DNA from: Pedosphaera sp.
Lineage (GTDB): Bacteria > Verrucomicrobiota > Verrucomicrobiia > Limisphaerales > UBA9464
Direction of reading: 5' to 3'
Assembly: GCA_009695405.1 (NCBI GenBank)
Contig: SIAZ01000031.1
Location: 1 to 19,311, forward strand
DNA: 19,311 bases
Made by a program: the position numbers and the translations under genes
The notes under the pieces: model-generated
Seen by the model: only the letters and a program-made list of their open reading frames with translations
The model's database searches: none
Told to the model about the DNA's origin: nothing
Shown here: positions 1 to 8,635 of the stretch, one piece after another
How positions within the stretch are numbered: position 1 is the first letter of the stretch
How the letters are laid out: each line of letters starts with the position of its first letter

Positions 1-255
1 CGCTTACCCTACAACATCCTCAGTGCTATCAAGCGGATGTGCTTTGAGCCGGAGCACCGGAGCGCGCGGTTGAAGAAATTTCGACTGCTGCTGATCCATG
101 TGATGGGGCGGATGAACCGGAACAACTGCGTGATGGGCCTGAGGATGCAGGCCAGTGTGGAGACGATCGGGCGGATGCAAAAGGTTTGGGAATTGTTCGA
201 ACTGCCAACGCAAGCGACGGCATCGGTGGCGTTGGGTCGGGGAGGAGGTGGGTGA
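1..255 (+). CDS. Transposase C-terminal fragment (probable DDE, IS4/IS1380-like)
   Basis: The reading frame is open from the first base of the window and stops at TGA 253-255, so only the last 84 residues of a longer protein are visible. It begins RLPYNILSAIKRM and continues with an Arg/Lys-rich helical stretch (FRLLLIHVMGRMNR) and a final helix ending near VWELF. A YN-L-A-++R motif followed by a basic, leucine-rich tail is what I know from the C-terminal end of DDE transposases of the IS4/IS1380 type. The catalytic residues would lie upstream, outside the window, so the family cannot be fixed. The low-complexity Gly-rich end (GRGGGG) suggests the last residues may be poorly conserved. No inverted repeat marking the element's end could be recognised downstream. 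It could be another helical C-terminus, but its place beside a degraded gene favours a transposase. Confidence 0.5.
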   Translation, partial: RLPYNILSAIKRMCFEPEHRSARLKKFRLLLIHVMGRMNRNNCVMGLRMQASVETIGRMQKVWELFELPTQATASVALGRGGGG

Positions 256-488
256 ACGACACTCAAAAACTGGCGGAAAACGATGGCATTATAGGATAGG
301 TCCATGTGAAACCATATACATAAAAGTCACTTATAACTATTTTGTAGCGCTTAACCGAGAAAAACGGAGGGAGTGTAATTTCCGAAAACCTTCTGGTACC
401 CGCTCTCCCGAAATTTTTTTCGCCACTCCGCTTAGGCGAGGATTTGGGTATATCTAGACATTATGACTTCAGTTTGTATCCCTAGTAA
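256..488. other. AT-rich spacer between transposase fragment and pseudogene
   Basis: No convincing gene was found here. The base composition is visibly more AT-rich than the neighbours, for example 300-350 and 405-510. The stretch probably holds the unrecognised right end of the transposable element and whatever remains of the upstream region of the next gene. The frame overlapping the transposase that runs to 457 has no recognisable protein features. A stop at 486-488 closes the frame used by the following pseudogene, so its original start and signal peptide are not present in that frame. Confidence 0.4.
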
Positions 489-524
489 TACCCCCGTAAT
501 TTTTATGAAATCAACCCATTATGG

Positions 525-3251
525 TTGTTCGCCGAGAGCCTGTTACTACAGCTTACTTCGACAGCCGAACAAAACCTCTTGGTAAATTCTGGCTTTGAAG
601 GCGGACCGCACGATGACGCACCTCCTTGGGGCGTTGGCGGTTGGCGAGGCAGTGTCCGCGCGACCACCGAAGAAATACATTCGGGTCGGCGCTCTTTGCG
701 CCTGCAAGGCGGTGGCGATGAAGGCGGCATTAACTCCGTCGTCCAAGTCGTCCCCATTGATCCTACCGGACGAACCAAGTACCACTACAACATCTGGGTG
801 AAGATCCCCACCGCGACAGCGGCGACTCCCAAGAACGCACGCTCCCGCTGGATGTTCAGCGACGGTGCAGGAGGAGGCCTTTGTTCAAGCCCAAGACAAC
901 AGCAATTGGAACCTGATCACTGAAGGCGTCAACGAACTGATCCCGCCTGCGGGAGCCCAGTTCATCATCTTCCGTGTTTACGGGCCATTGGAAACGAATC
1001 CATGTATGTTGATGATGCTTCGCTGACAGGAGAGTCGACCGGCAATCCCAGTTACCCTGGCGCCAATGGAACGGTGAAGGACGCCAACGGCAATCCCGTA
1101 GCCGGCGCGGTGGTATTTATCAAGGACAGCGCCAAGGTCGAGGAATTTGCCACTTCCTCGGCGCTGACTGATTCCCAAGGAAAGTTCACGGTTTGCACTG
1201 CCAACGCTGGCACCTATTTCGCAGTCGCATGGAAGGCGGGCTATAACCTTAGCACGGAAACCCAGATCACCTTACAGGAGGGCACTTTAACCGCCTTGAA
1301 TCCGACGATCCCTAAGGGAACTGGTGGGGCTAATCTTGCTGTTAAGACCATAGACCGCAGCATTGCGGTCGAAGCCTCGCCTGACGGCGGGTTCGCCAAC
1401 AATCAATTCCTCCCTGAAAACGTTTTCGATGGAAACAGCGTCAGTTCTCGATACTTTGCGCCCGCCAGCGCAGATGCCGATCGCTGGATTTACGTGGATC
1501 TTGATCCCGTTAGAAAAAAGGCATTCTCCATTCGTGAGTTCGCCCTTACTTGGATGGGAGTGGGTCAGATGAACATCGGATGGCCCGCTATTGCCGATGT
1601 CAACCCGAAAGATTTCTCCCTCGAGTACACCTCTGGCGACCCAGCCAAGGCCACTGAAGTTAATTGGAGTTCCAATGTCGCGTATTCCATGAGCGGGGCT
1701 CCGCTGGGCACCTACAACGCCCCCATTGTGTGGTGCGTCTTGATGCGCCGATCACCGCTCGTGGCATCCGCTTCCATGTTCCACCTGGCGGTGGAGGCTT
1801 TGGCCCCACCGAGATCGCGGTCCTCTCGGCCACGCTTGGGCGCAGCACCCTGTCCGGAGTCGTAAAGGATGCCACCACGGGCAGTTCCATCGCCGGCGCC
1901 CGAATCGTCGTTTGGAACCCCACCAAAATCACCAGTGACCCAGACATTTACGGTCAAGCCAATGCGGTCCCCTTCGTCGTGAATGAGGAACCGCTCATGG
2001 CAACCCCGTACGACGTTCCTGTTTCCAAGAACATCGAGCAATCCTACGTCACCGACGCCCAAGGGCGATACTCCTTTGACGTTAACCTAGGTCAACCGAT
2101 CCGTGTTAGCACTTTGGTAGACAACTACCCCCATTGGACCTCAACCGTTACTCCTCCAGTTGACGGAAGCGCAACTGCTCAGGACATCTCGATCGGCAAG
2201 ACGGTGGTCCTTTCTGGCTTATTGAAGGACTCTGCGGGAAAACAGGTTTATAATGCCCTCGTTCAACTCGGCGGCCCGGAAAGTAAGTACTAGGAACTGA
2301 CGCGTACTGATGGTAGTTACACCTTCGTCACGGGCGCGGGGACCTATGAACTCTACTCTGATGGTTATGGTTTTGCCGCCAACACCCAAAGCGTGACGCT
2401 GACTGCGGATACAGTTAAAGATATCACTCTCACCACGGCGGCCGAGACCGAGGGGGTTAATGCCACCTTTGACTTAAATATCGTAGGTTGGAAAATCGGG
2501 CGATACGACACAAATTGGGTGGCGATCGGCACCGTGGATGTCGCGGTTCGCGATACGACCCAGAACAAGACACCCGGAGGCAGTGGCAGCGCGGTGGTTG
2601 AAGATAAAGTGGTTTTTGCTGCCGATAATTCGACAGAGCTTGACGTCGGCTACCGAATGCTGAAGCGCGCCTCTAACGCGCGCATCCCCGTTCAAGCCAA
2701 CAAGACCTACAATGTTTATTTCCACTTGAAAGCCGAAAACTGGGTCACCAAGGAGCATCTGGATGCGGTCCATTACCAAATCGTGTGGCGCAACGCTACA
2801 GGCGCGGTGATCAACCGGATCTTCTCGCATCCCCACTGGATCTACCCGCTGACCTATTGGTACCACTGCAATATTGGCCATCCTGAAGGCAAGGACGATT
2901 CCATCACCCTAAGTCGTTTGAGCCCACCGACAGGAGCGGCCACGATGGATATTCGCGTTGGGTGGGTACGCAACACCAGCGGTCAGCCCAATAACGACGG
3001 CGTTGTGCCTAATCCAGCGGGCTCATTGCTCTATGTAGACGACTTGGTAGTTGATGCGGTCGGTTCCTCGGCAGGACCTTCGCCTACCATTGCCGTGAGT
3101 CGGGCGGGCGGGCGGGCAGATCACCATCAATTACACGGGAACGCTGGAATCCAGCACTGACATCACCAAAGGTTGGGCAGCGGCAGCTAGCGCAACAAGC
3201 CCCTACAAGGTCACTGCGACAGATCCGACGCGGTTCTATCGGACTAAATAA
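525..3251 (+). pseudogene. Degraded secreted multi-domain protein (CBM-like, carboxypeptidase-regulatory-like and discoidin-like modules)
   Basis: Conserved-looking protein continues through frames 3, 1, 3, 2 and 3, which together would encode about 900 residues. Lesions: an extra G near 869-872 (after SDGA, before EEAFVQAQD); loss of a base near 988-991 (VYGPL to GNESMYVDD); an extra TG near 1727-1732; an in-frame TAG at 2291-2293; and an extra GGGC unit at 3102-3117. Visible modules are an N-terminal carbohydrate-binding-like domain (about 560-1020), carboxypeptidase-regulatory-like Ig folds (about 1050-1320, 1850-2190 and 2200-2440, with patterns such as GTVKDANGNPVAGA and SGVVKDATTGSSIAGA), a discoidin-like domain (about 1350-1830), a second CBM-like domain (about 2450-3070) and a short C-terminal module ending RFYRTK. 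No ATG opens the first frame (525 is TTG). An ATG at 505 in another frame could be joined by restoring one base and would give a weak signal-peptide-like start, which is speculative. The intact protein was probably exported and surface-associated; its substrate is unknown. Confidence 0.8.
3102..3117 (+). repeat. Tandem tetranucleotide repeat (GGGC)x4 causing a frameshift
   Basis: Four perfect GGGC units lie inside the 3' part of the degraded secreted-protein gene. As written, the frame ends at 3160 with an unlikely His/Gly-rich tail. With three units the frame reads SRAGGQITINYTGTLESS and continues to the TAA at 3249-3251, ending RFYRTK. The fourth copy therefore looks like a slippage insertion. 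Confidence 0.85.
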
Positions 3252-3283
3252 CAGTCTCTGACGGACATCGGTTCGTTGACTCG

Positions 3284-3320
3284 AAGAGGCCGGAGTTTTG
3301 CTCCGGCCTCTTTTGTTTCT
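3284..3320 (+). terminator. Rho-independent terminator
   Basis: A perfect 10-bp stem, GAGGCCGGAG at 3286-3295 pairing with CTCCGGCCTC at 3301-3310, has a five-base TTTTG loop. Two more A-T pairs extend it at the base, and it is followed by a T-rich run (TTTTGTTTCT). It sits 33 bases after the stop of the degraded secreted-protein gene and would end that transcript. Confidence 0.92.
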
Positions 3321-3350
3321 GATCTTCTGATTTAAAAGAAAATTTCTGCT

Positions 3351-3403
3351 GTGTAAGGGGAAACCGGCGAAAGACTAATCCGGTCGGTCGTCTTTTCTTA
3401 CAC
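3351..3403. repeat. Imperfect inverted repeat in the spacer between the terminator and the DUF1080 gene
   Basis: The 3252-3610 spacer holds no gene. Apart from the terminator it contains this 53-base imperfect inverted repeat. The outer arms are perfect: GTGTAAG at 3351-3357 and CTTACAC at 3397-3403. Inner arms GAAAGAC (3369-3375) and GTCTTTT (3390-3396) could pair imperfectly, and an ACCGG/CCGGT pair offers an alternative fold. It lies downstream of the terminator and about 200 bases before the next gene, so it could be a leader structure or an operator, or chance. The rest of the spacer shows nothing recognisable. Confidence 0.35.
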
Positions 3404-3610
3404 CCGCCTTCAATCGCGGCATACTCTACTTTCGCTAACTAGGAGCCCATGGGGATGGGTGTACGCTTACGTTTGAGATGAATCAGCCCCGACGATACAG
3501 ATCGAACACTTTGAGTGATCAACGTCATCTTCTGAGCTTTTGAAGAGTGACTGTGATCAAAAGAGTTTTTGATTCAGGTATCGAGGCTCTTGGTGTATTT
3601 CTCATCCCTG

Positions 3611-4300
3611 ATGAAATGTCGCCTGAGCCTCTTGGCCGTTATCTCCTTCACCCTCCTCGCCGCAACTGATCCCAAGGAACCCGCCGTGGTTACTGCAGGG
3701 GTCGCGGGGTCGCCGCCCTCCGATGCGATCGTCCTTTTTGATGGAAAGGATTTGTCAGCTTGGAAGAGCGAGGATGGGACCCCATCCAAATGGGCTGTCA
3801 CCGATGGTTACGCCGAAATGCGTGGCAAAAGTATTCTGACACGGCAGGAGTTCGGTTCCATACAGCTTCACATTGAATGGGCCTCTCCTGCGGAAGTGAA
3901 AGGGGAAGGTCAAGGACGAGGTAACAGTGGGGTCTATTTTCAAGGTCGCTATGAAATTCAAGTCCTCGATTCTTGGCGGAATAAAACCTATTTCAACGGA
4001 CAGGCTTCCGCTTTCTACGGTCACAATGCTCCGCTGGTAAACGCCAGTCGCAAGCCCGGCGAGTGGCAGGCTTACGATATTATCTTTCATCCTCCAACAC
4101 CCTCAGCCGAGGGCAAGATTGTTCCAGGCTCTTTCACCGTGTTTCATAATGGGGTGCTAGTGCAGGACCATATTCCAATCTCGGGCGATGCGACGACCTC
4201 GGCTAAGTTTAGCGGAGCTACGCCCACCGGACCGCTTATGCTGCAAGACCATGGTAACCCAGTCCGTTACCGCAACATCTGGTTGCGTAAACTAGACTGA
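3611..4300 (+). CDS. Secreted DUF1080 (3-keto-disaccharide hydrolase-like) protein
   Basis: The product is 229 residues. It starts MKCRLSLLAVISFTLLAAT, a short basic n-region and hydrophobic core that read as a Sec signal peptide; no lipobox cysteine is present. The frame extends upstream to a TTG at 3569, but the ATG at 3611 puts the signal peptide at the N-terminus and was chosen. The mature part is a single DUF1080 domain: the hallmark opening LFDGKDLSAWK at about residues 43-53, then GNSGVYFQGRYEIQVLDSW, a WQAYDIIFHPP strand, and the closing GPLMLQDHGNPVRYRNIWLR. Pfam labels this concanavalin-like fold a 3-keto-disaccharide hydrolase, and the family is very common in Verrucomicrobiota and Planctomycetota secretomes. 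Its actual substrate here cannot be read. No strong Shine-Dalgarno sequence is seen. It converges with the next gene, 45 bases apart. Confidence 0.9.
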   Translation: MKCRLSLLAVISFTLLAATDPKEPAVVTAGVAGSPPSDAIVLFDGKDLSAWKSEDGTPSKWAVTDGYAEMRGKSILTRQEFGSIQLHIEWASPAEVKGEGQGRGNSGVYFQGRYEIQVLDSWRNKTYFNGQASAFYGHNAPLVNASRKPGEWQAYDIIFHPPTPSAEGKIVPGSFTVFHNGVLVQDHIPISGDATTSAKFSGATPTGPLMLQDHGNPVRYRNIWLRKLD

Positions 4301-4345
4301 CGCCAACTTTGTTCCGGTTGCCCTAGGCTTCCGAGAGAGAATCTC

Positions 4346-5146
4346 TTAGCGAAAGAGTTCTTCGAAGAAGCCTTTCATGGCTTTCCAAGAACGGGCGTCG
4401 GCTTTCTCGTTGTAGGCGGCACCTTTAGAATTATCGGAACCAGCGGTCCAGTGTGTAAAGCTGTGCACCGCACCGCCATAAGACACCAATTGCCAATCGC
4501 ACTTGCCGTCTCGCATTTCTTTCTCGAAGCCAGCGACCTCGGCCACTGACACAAAGGGATCGTCTGCCCCATGTAGCGCGAGCACTTTGCCACGGATCTG
4601 TGCGGCGTCGGTGGGGGTCGGGGTGGCTAGGCCGCCATGGAAGCTGACCACACCCTTAAGGTCGGCTCCGCTTCGCGCTAATTCCAAGGACGCTGTGCCC
4701 CCAAAACAGTAACCAATCGCAACCGTCTTAGCTGGATCACAGATTTTTAAACCTTTCAAGACGCCCAACCCGGCGGCCATTCGACGACGTAAGAGGCTTC
4801 GGTCACCTTTGTATTTACCAGCAAGTCCGCCCGCCTCGCCAGACGTCGATGGTCGTATCCCTTTACCGTAAATGTCGGTTGCAAAGGCTACGTAACCAAG
4901 ACTGGCTAACATTTCGCAGCGCTTGATTTCGTAAGTGGTTAATCCCATCCACTGGTGGGTCACTAGAATGCCAGGCCTCGGGCCAGCAATGGAATCATCG
5001 TAGGCAACAAATCCTTCGAGTATGGTATCGCCGTCTCGGTACTCAAGTCGTTCGGTGTGAATTGCTGCCCCTAAAACCGACACCAGTAGCAACGAAAGTA
5101 CTACGGCAAAAACGTATTTCATAAACCGGATGATAGCATCTCTCAT
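4346..5146 (-). CDS. Exported dienelactone hydrolase family protein
   Basis: The product is about 266 residues, an alpha/beta hydrolase of the dienelactone hydrolase (DLH) family. The catalytic triad is readable: the cysteine nucleophile in GYCFGG (about residue 147), the aspartate in LHGADDPF (about 195-196) and the histidine in GAVHSF (about 228). An N-terminal stretch, FMKYVFAVVLSLLLVSVLG, reads as a Sec signal peptide, so it probably acts in the periplasm. The frame runs up to a GTG at 5170. I chose the ATG at 5146 because GGAAG lies five bases before it; the ATG at 5122 is a good alternative and keeps the signal peptide. DLH enzymes hydrolyse dienelactones in aromatic breakdown, but many relatives, especially exported ones, are esterases of unknown substrate, and no aromatic pathway genes are nearby. 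It is divergent from the RNA methyltransferase gene. Confidence 0.88.
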   Translation of the reverse strand: MRDAIIRFMKYVFAVVLSLLLVSVLGAAIHTERLEYRDGDTILEGFVAYDDSIAGPRPGILVTHQWMGLTTYEIKRCEMLASLGYVAFATDIYGKGIRPSTSGEAGGLAGKYKGDRSLLRRRMAAGLGVLKGLKICDPAKTVAIGYCFGGTASLELARSGADLKGVVSFHGGLATPTPTDAAQIRGKVLALHGADDPFVSVAEVAGFEKEMRDGKCDWQLVSYGGAVHSFTHWTAGSDNSKGAAYNEKADARSWKAMKGFFEELFR

Positions 5147-5255
5147 AATCACTTCCAACCGAGTTTTCACCCGAGCCCGCAGGGCCTTTTTTAAATTCTG
5201 TTAAAGTCCATCCTTCCGTTCGGCCCTCGGTTCATGGCAAGTCCGACGGGTGGAT

Positions 5256-6455
5256 ATGCACAAAAATGGAACGCCCATGGCTGGGCAGCGGGTTACTTTG
5301 GATATTACCGACCTCGCCTTTGGTGGAGAAGGGGTTGGTCGAATCGATGATTTTGTCGTCTTTGTGCCCTTTACCGCACCCGGCGATCAGGTAGAGGTTA
5401 AATTGACCGAGGTGAAAAAAAGCTTCGCCCGTGCTGATTTAGTCCGTGTGCTCAAACCTTCTACTGAACGGGTCAACCCGCAATGCGAGTACTTCACCGA
5501 ATGCGGGGGGTGCCAATATCAACATCTCGATTATCTCGCTCAACTCCGCTGGAAACAACATCAGATCGGAGAACTCCTCCGCCGAATAGGTGGCTTTGAT
5601 CCGTCCATTGTCCATGCCGTCACTCCGTGCCCTCAACCCTACGGCTATCGCAATCGTATCCTTGTTCGTAGTCAGTGGAATAAGCCCGCTCAGAAACTAA
5701 ATCTCGGTTTCATTCGCTCCGACTGTAATTTAGTCTGTGATATTAAATCCTGTGCTATCGCCGAACCCGCCATCAATCAAGCAATCCTCGATTGGCGTCG
5801 TAATCCGCCGCCCAAGGGGGGAATTAAGACGGTGCTCCGCATTCAACCTGAAGGGTGGGAAGTTCCTGAACATTCCTTTTTTCAAAACAACTTTTTCCTT
5901 TTGCCCGCCCTACTGGCCGGTGTGAAAGAGCGGTTAGCTAACTCAGGGGCAGCTCATCTTATCGACGCCTATTGCGGTGTGGGATTTTTTAGCATCGAAT
6001 TGGCTTCTGTGGTGGAGTCGTTTGTCGGCGTAGAACTCGATGCACCAGCTATTCTTGCGGCGCGTCAAAATATGGTGACTCGGGGTATTCTCAATGGATC
6101 CTATGTCGCAGGCGATACAGACCAATTCTTGCCTTCTCTTTTGCAGCGCTTGGATCCAACCAAGACAACCGTCCTTCTAGATCCGCCTCGGGTAGGCTGT
6201 CGCCCCCCAAGTCTGGAAGTGCTCCGTCGCACTGGGCCTAGCCAAATCCTTTATGTGTCCTGTCATCCTGCCACTTTGGCGCGCGATTTGAAAAGTCTGT
6301 GTGCCGATGGCCGGTATCGTTTGGTTGAAGTTCGTCCGTTCGATATGTTTCCCCAGACACAACACGTCGAGTGTGTTGCTGATCTGCGTCTCGCAGGGCC
6401 GCTACCCGAGGGCGAACATGGCGACACTTTACCCGACGGCATAAAGTTGAATTGA
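5256..6455 (+). CDS. rlmD-like: Class I SAM-dependent 23S rRNA (uracil-5-)methyltransferase, RlmD/RumA type
   Basis: The product is 399 residues from the ATG at 5256; a GTG at 5250 and an ATG at 5277 are alternatives. GGGTGG lies just before the chosen start. An N-terminal TRAM domain (VTLDITDLAFGGEGVGR to about residue 68) is followed by the four cysteines that bind a 4Fe-4S cluster in this family: C77, C83 and C86 (CEYFTECGGC) and C166. The SAM-binding loop is DAYCGVGFFS (about 237-246), then LDPPRVGC, the catalytic cysteine in YVSCHPATLARD (C336), and the catalytic base glutamate in QHVECVADL (E372). These features define the TrmA/RlmC/RlmD family, which methylates C5 of uridine in rRNA or tRNA in the cytoplasm. 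The TRAM domain and the cluster favour the RlmD/RumA side over TrmA, but the exact target base cannot be told from sequence alone. Confidence 0.93.
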   Translation: MHKNGTPMAGQRVTLDITDLAFGGEGVGRIDDFVVFVPFTAPGDQVEVKLTEVKKSFARADLVRVLKPSTERVNPQCEYFTECGGCQYQHLDYLAQLRWKQHQIGELLRRIGGFDPSIVHAVTPCPQPYGYRNRILVRSQWNKPAQKLNLGFIRSDCNLVCDIKSCAIAEPAINQAILDWRRNPPPKGGIKTVLRIQPEGWEVPEHSFFQNNFFLLPALLAGVKERLANSGAAHLIDAYCGVGFFSIELASVVESFVGVELDAPAILAARQNMVTRGILNGSYVAGDTDQFLPSLLQRLDPTKTTVLLDPPRVGCRPPSLEVLRRTGPSQILYVSCHPATLARDLKSLCADGRYRLVEVRPFDMFPQTQHVECVADLRLAGPLPEGEHGDTLPDGIKLN

Positions 6456-6490
6456 CTCGCCCTACGAAAGTTCGCGAAATCTCCAAGACT

Positions 6491-7786
6491 ATGGTTCCCT
6501 GTCCTCCCTTGGCCACCCTGCGCTCCTTGGCGGTTGCGTGTCTCATCGTTGTAGGAATAAAACGAACTGGAATGGCTGGTGACTGGCCCCAATGGCGCGG
6601 CCCAGATCGTACGGGTCATGCGTCCAAAGATGAACCTCAGTTAGCAACGCTGACGGCAACCCCACGGGTTGTCTGGAAAGTAAGGGCTGGGGAAGGATTT
6701 GGATCGCCGGTGGTGACAGGCGGACGTGTCTTTGGTTTAGAAACTCGGAACGGCAAGGAGGTCCTGCGGGCCTTGGATGCTACGGAGGGCGGTGAGCTCT
6801 GGTCTGCGGTTATTGATAGCACTTTTACCGATTCACAAGGTCCACCAGCTCCGCGTGGAACCCCAGTGGTGGTCGGTGGGCAGGTCTATGCACAGTCGTG
6901 TCGTGGGGAATTAGTGTGTCTTGATGCGTCGTCGGGTCAGCGTCGATGGGCGGTGAACTACACACGCGATTTCGGTGCTAATTTTTTCGGGGAAAAGGGT
7001 AATGCCCGTGGATCAATGCGGCACGGAAACACCGGTTCTCCTTGGGTTGAGGAAGGTTGGGTTTGGGCTTCAGCCGGTTCCACTAATGGGGCAGCTCTGG
7101 TCGCTATCGACGCGATGACTGGCGGTGTTCGTTGGAAAGGTGGTAACGAGGTAGCAAGTTATGCGGCACCGATGATGGCTTCCTTAGATGGGACGCGACA
7201 GGTGATCAACTTTATGGCTGATGCGGCGGTCGGATTGGATGCAAAGTCGGGGGCAGTATTGTGGCGATACCCGCTGAAAACGGACTTTTCTCGTCATGTG
7301 ATTACCCCAATTATTTTTGGCAATCAGGTGATTCTAGGTTCACATCAGACGGGGTTAATCGGACTGCGCGTGGCTTATAAAGGGGGCGTGTGGACAGTTT
7401 CAGAGATGTGGAATTCGCGTGAAGCCGCCCCAAATGTGGCCTGTCCCGTAAAGATTGGGGATTGGATTTTTGGATTGGGACCACAACAGAATGTTATCTG
7501 TGTGAGTGCGATAGATGGCCATCTTCAATGGTCAAAAACGGGTTGGATATCGACGACTCAAGACAAAGCTCATGCGGGATTTATTGCCATCGGCGAGAAG
7601 ACGGTCTTGATGCTGAACGATACAGGCGAACTCATTCTTTTTGCGGCGAACGCGACTGAATGCCTCGAACTGGGGCGTGTGCAGGTTTGCGGTTCCAATT
7701 GGTGCAATCCCGCCTTGTCAAAGGGGCGTTTGTATTTGCGGGAAGGTGTCCGTAACAGTGGTTCTTGGATGTGTCTCGAACTGTAA
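6491..7786 (+). CDS. Exported PQQ-like beta-propeller repeat protein
   Basis: The product is 431 residues from the ATG at 6491. The frame reaches back to a TTG at 6452 that overlaps the preceding stop, but starting at 6491 gives a Sec signal peptide (LRSLAVACLIVVG) followed by a likely cleavage before DWPQWRGPDRTG. That WPQWRGP motif begins the mature part of a large family of secreted PQQ-like propellers in Verrucomicrobiota and Planctomycetota. Repeating blade patterns are visible: GSPVVTGGRVFGLE, LRALDATEGGELW, LVCLDASSGQRRW, LVAIDAMTGGVRW, VGLDAKSGAVLW and ICVSAIDGHLQW. The repeats match the 'x-x-L-D-x-x-T-G-x-x-x-W' style of PQQ-type blades. Most such proteins do not bind PQQ and have no proven enzyme activity; a scaffold or binding role is an inference. 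It begins 35 bases after the methyltransferase gene, so it may share its transcript. Confidence 0.9.
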   Translation: MVPCPPLATLRSLAVACLIVVGIKRTGMAGDWPQWRGPDRTGHASKDEPQLATLTATPRVVWKVRAGEGFGSPVVTGGRVFGLETRNGKEVLRALDATEGGELWSAVIDSTFTDSQGPPAPRGTPVVVGGQVYAQSCRGELVCLDASSGQRRWAVNYTRDFGANFFGEKGNARGSMRHGNTGSPWVEEGWVWASAGSTNGAALVAIDAMTGGVRWKGGNEVASYAAPMMASLDGTRQVINFMADAAVGLDAKSGAVLWRYPLKTDFSRHVITPIIFGNQVILGSHQTGLIGLRVAYKGGVWTVSEMWNSREAAPNVACPVKIGDWIFGLGPQQNVICVSAIDGHLQWSKTGWISTTQDKAHAGFIAIGEKTVLMLNDTGELILFAANATECLELGRVQVCGSNWCNPALSKGRLYLREGVRNSGSWMCLEL

Positions 7787-7819
7787 CTGGTTTGGGACGC
7801 TGAAGACGGGGTCATGCGA

Positions 7820-8635
7820 TCACGGTCGTTTATCTGGGGCCTTGTAATTGCGATGCCAAGACAGAGACCACAAACGATCGAGTGGAACTAATTCAACATG
7901 ACCATCCACCATAGTAAAATTAACTCCTCCGGGCAGCTTTGTCTCAGGAGTCAAGGTGAGGGTCCCTCGAAACGTGGAACCGTGTCGTGAAATGCAGAAT
8001 CGTTGCATCATCGAATCATTTCCACCCATCCCCAAATTCTTCGCCGCTTTGTCGGTGGCGAGTGGCCAAGAATCAGCCCAAACTGAGTCGGCAAAAATCG
8101 GGGTGGTTACTGGGGTCTCGTAGTTACTCTCTTTCGCAAAAGCTTTAGCGGGATCGATAGCACCCTCGCCCTCCGGCGAATACTGCCAACCGTTCATTCC
8201 ATAGCTGCTCTCAAACCCGGTATTCCATTGAACTGGCGTTTTTAGTGGTCCGTACCAAGCCGCTGTGGCGGTGCCCATCGATTCACTGGTCGCAACTCGC
8301 TTGGCCGGAATTGGTGCTGTCGGACAGATACGAATGGCGTCAGACGGGACGTTATTAGTCCGTAAGACCGCCATCCAAAATTTTGCCGGCGTGTAGGCCA
8401 CAGGGAAGGTTTTCCCATTATCGTTTAAATACATAAAGAAGCCCAATCCCATTTGCTTCAAGTTACTAAGGCAAGCGACCGATGCGGCCCGCTGTTTGGC
8501 CCGACTGAGTGCCGGCAGAAGCATTCCAGCCAAGATGGCGATGATTGCAATCACCACCAGTAGTTCGATCAGAGTAAATGCGCCGATGATCTGCCTACGT
8601 TTAGGTCCGGTTGGTGAAAATTTTGGATTGGTCAT
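7820..8635 (-). CDS. Prepilin-type N-terminal cleavage/methylation domain protein (pseudopilin-like)
   Basis: The product is 271 residues from an ATG. A short basic leader (GPKRRQIIG) precedes the type IV pilin-like hydrophobic helix FTLIELLVVIAIIAILAGM (from residue 20), the substrate signature of prepilin peptidase. There is one oddity: an extra alanine lies between the usual glycine and FTLIEL (G18-A19-F20), so either cleavage follows the alanine or the conserved glutamate falls at position 6. The C-terminal part is a soluble domain ending VDGHVEL, an extended version of the H-X9-DG element seen in this protein class (histidine at the SRHG segment, long insertion, then DG). Hundreds of such proteins can occur in one Verrucomicrobiota genome, and their role in secretion or on the surface is not settled. 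It converges with the beta-propeller gene (33-base gap). No Shine-Dalgarno is evident. Confidence 0.9.
   Translation of the reverse strand: MTNPKFSPTGPKRRQIIGAFTLIELLVVIAIIAILAGMLLPALSRAKQRAASVACLSNLKQMGLGFFMYLNDNGKTFPVAYTPAKFWMAVLRTNNVPSDAIRICPTAPIPAKRVATSESMGTATAAWYGPLKTPVQWNTGFESSYGMNGWQYSPEGEGAIDPAKAFAKESNYETPVTTPIFADSVWADSWPLATDKAAKNLGMGGNDSMMQRFCISRHGSTFRGTLTLTPETKLPGGVNFTMVDGHVELVPLDRLWSLSWHRNYKAPDKRP

Noticed and set aside
155..457. 100-residue plus-strand frame overlapping the transposase end
   Set aside because: It uses a different frame from the transposase, its first part is a shadow of it, and its second part lies in AT-rich spacer with no protein features.
2393..3160. The 2393-3160 frame as an independent gene
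   Set aside because: It is in the same frame as the segment ending at the TAG at 2291-2293, lacks a start signal, and continues the same modular protein.
4325..4345. GAGAGAATCTCTT palindrome between convergent genes
   Set aside because: The arms are too short and leave almost no loop, and there is no T-run on either side.
5175..5193. GCCC-GCA-GGGC followed by TTTTTT on the plus strand, resembling a terminator
   Set aside because: The stem is only four base pairs and no plus-strand gene ends upstream; the gene there is on the minus strand.
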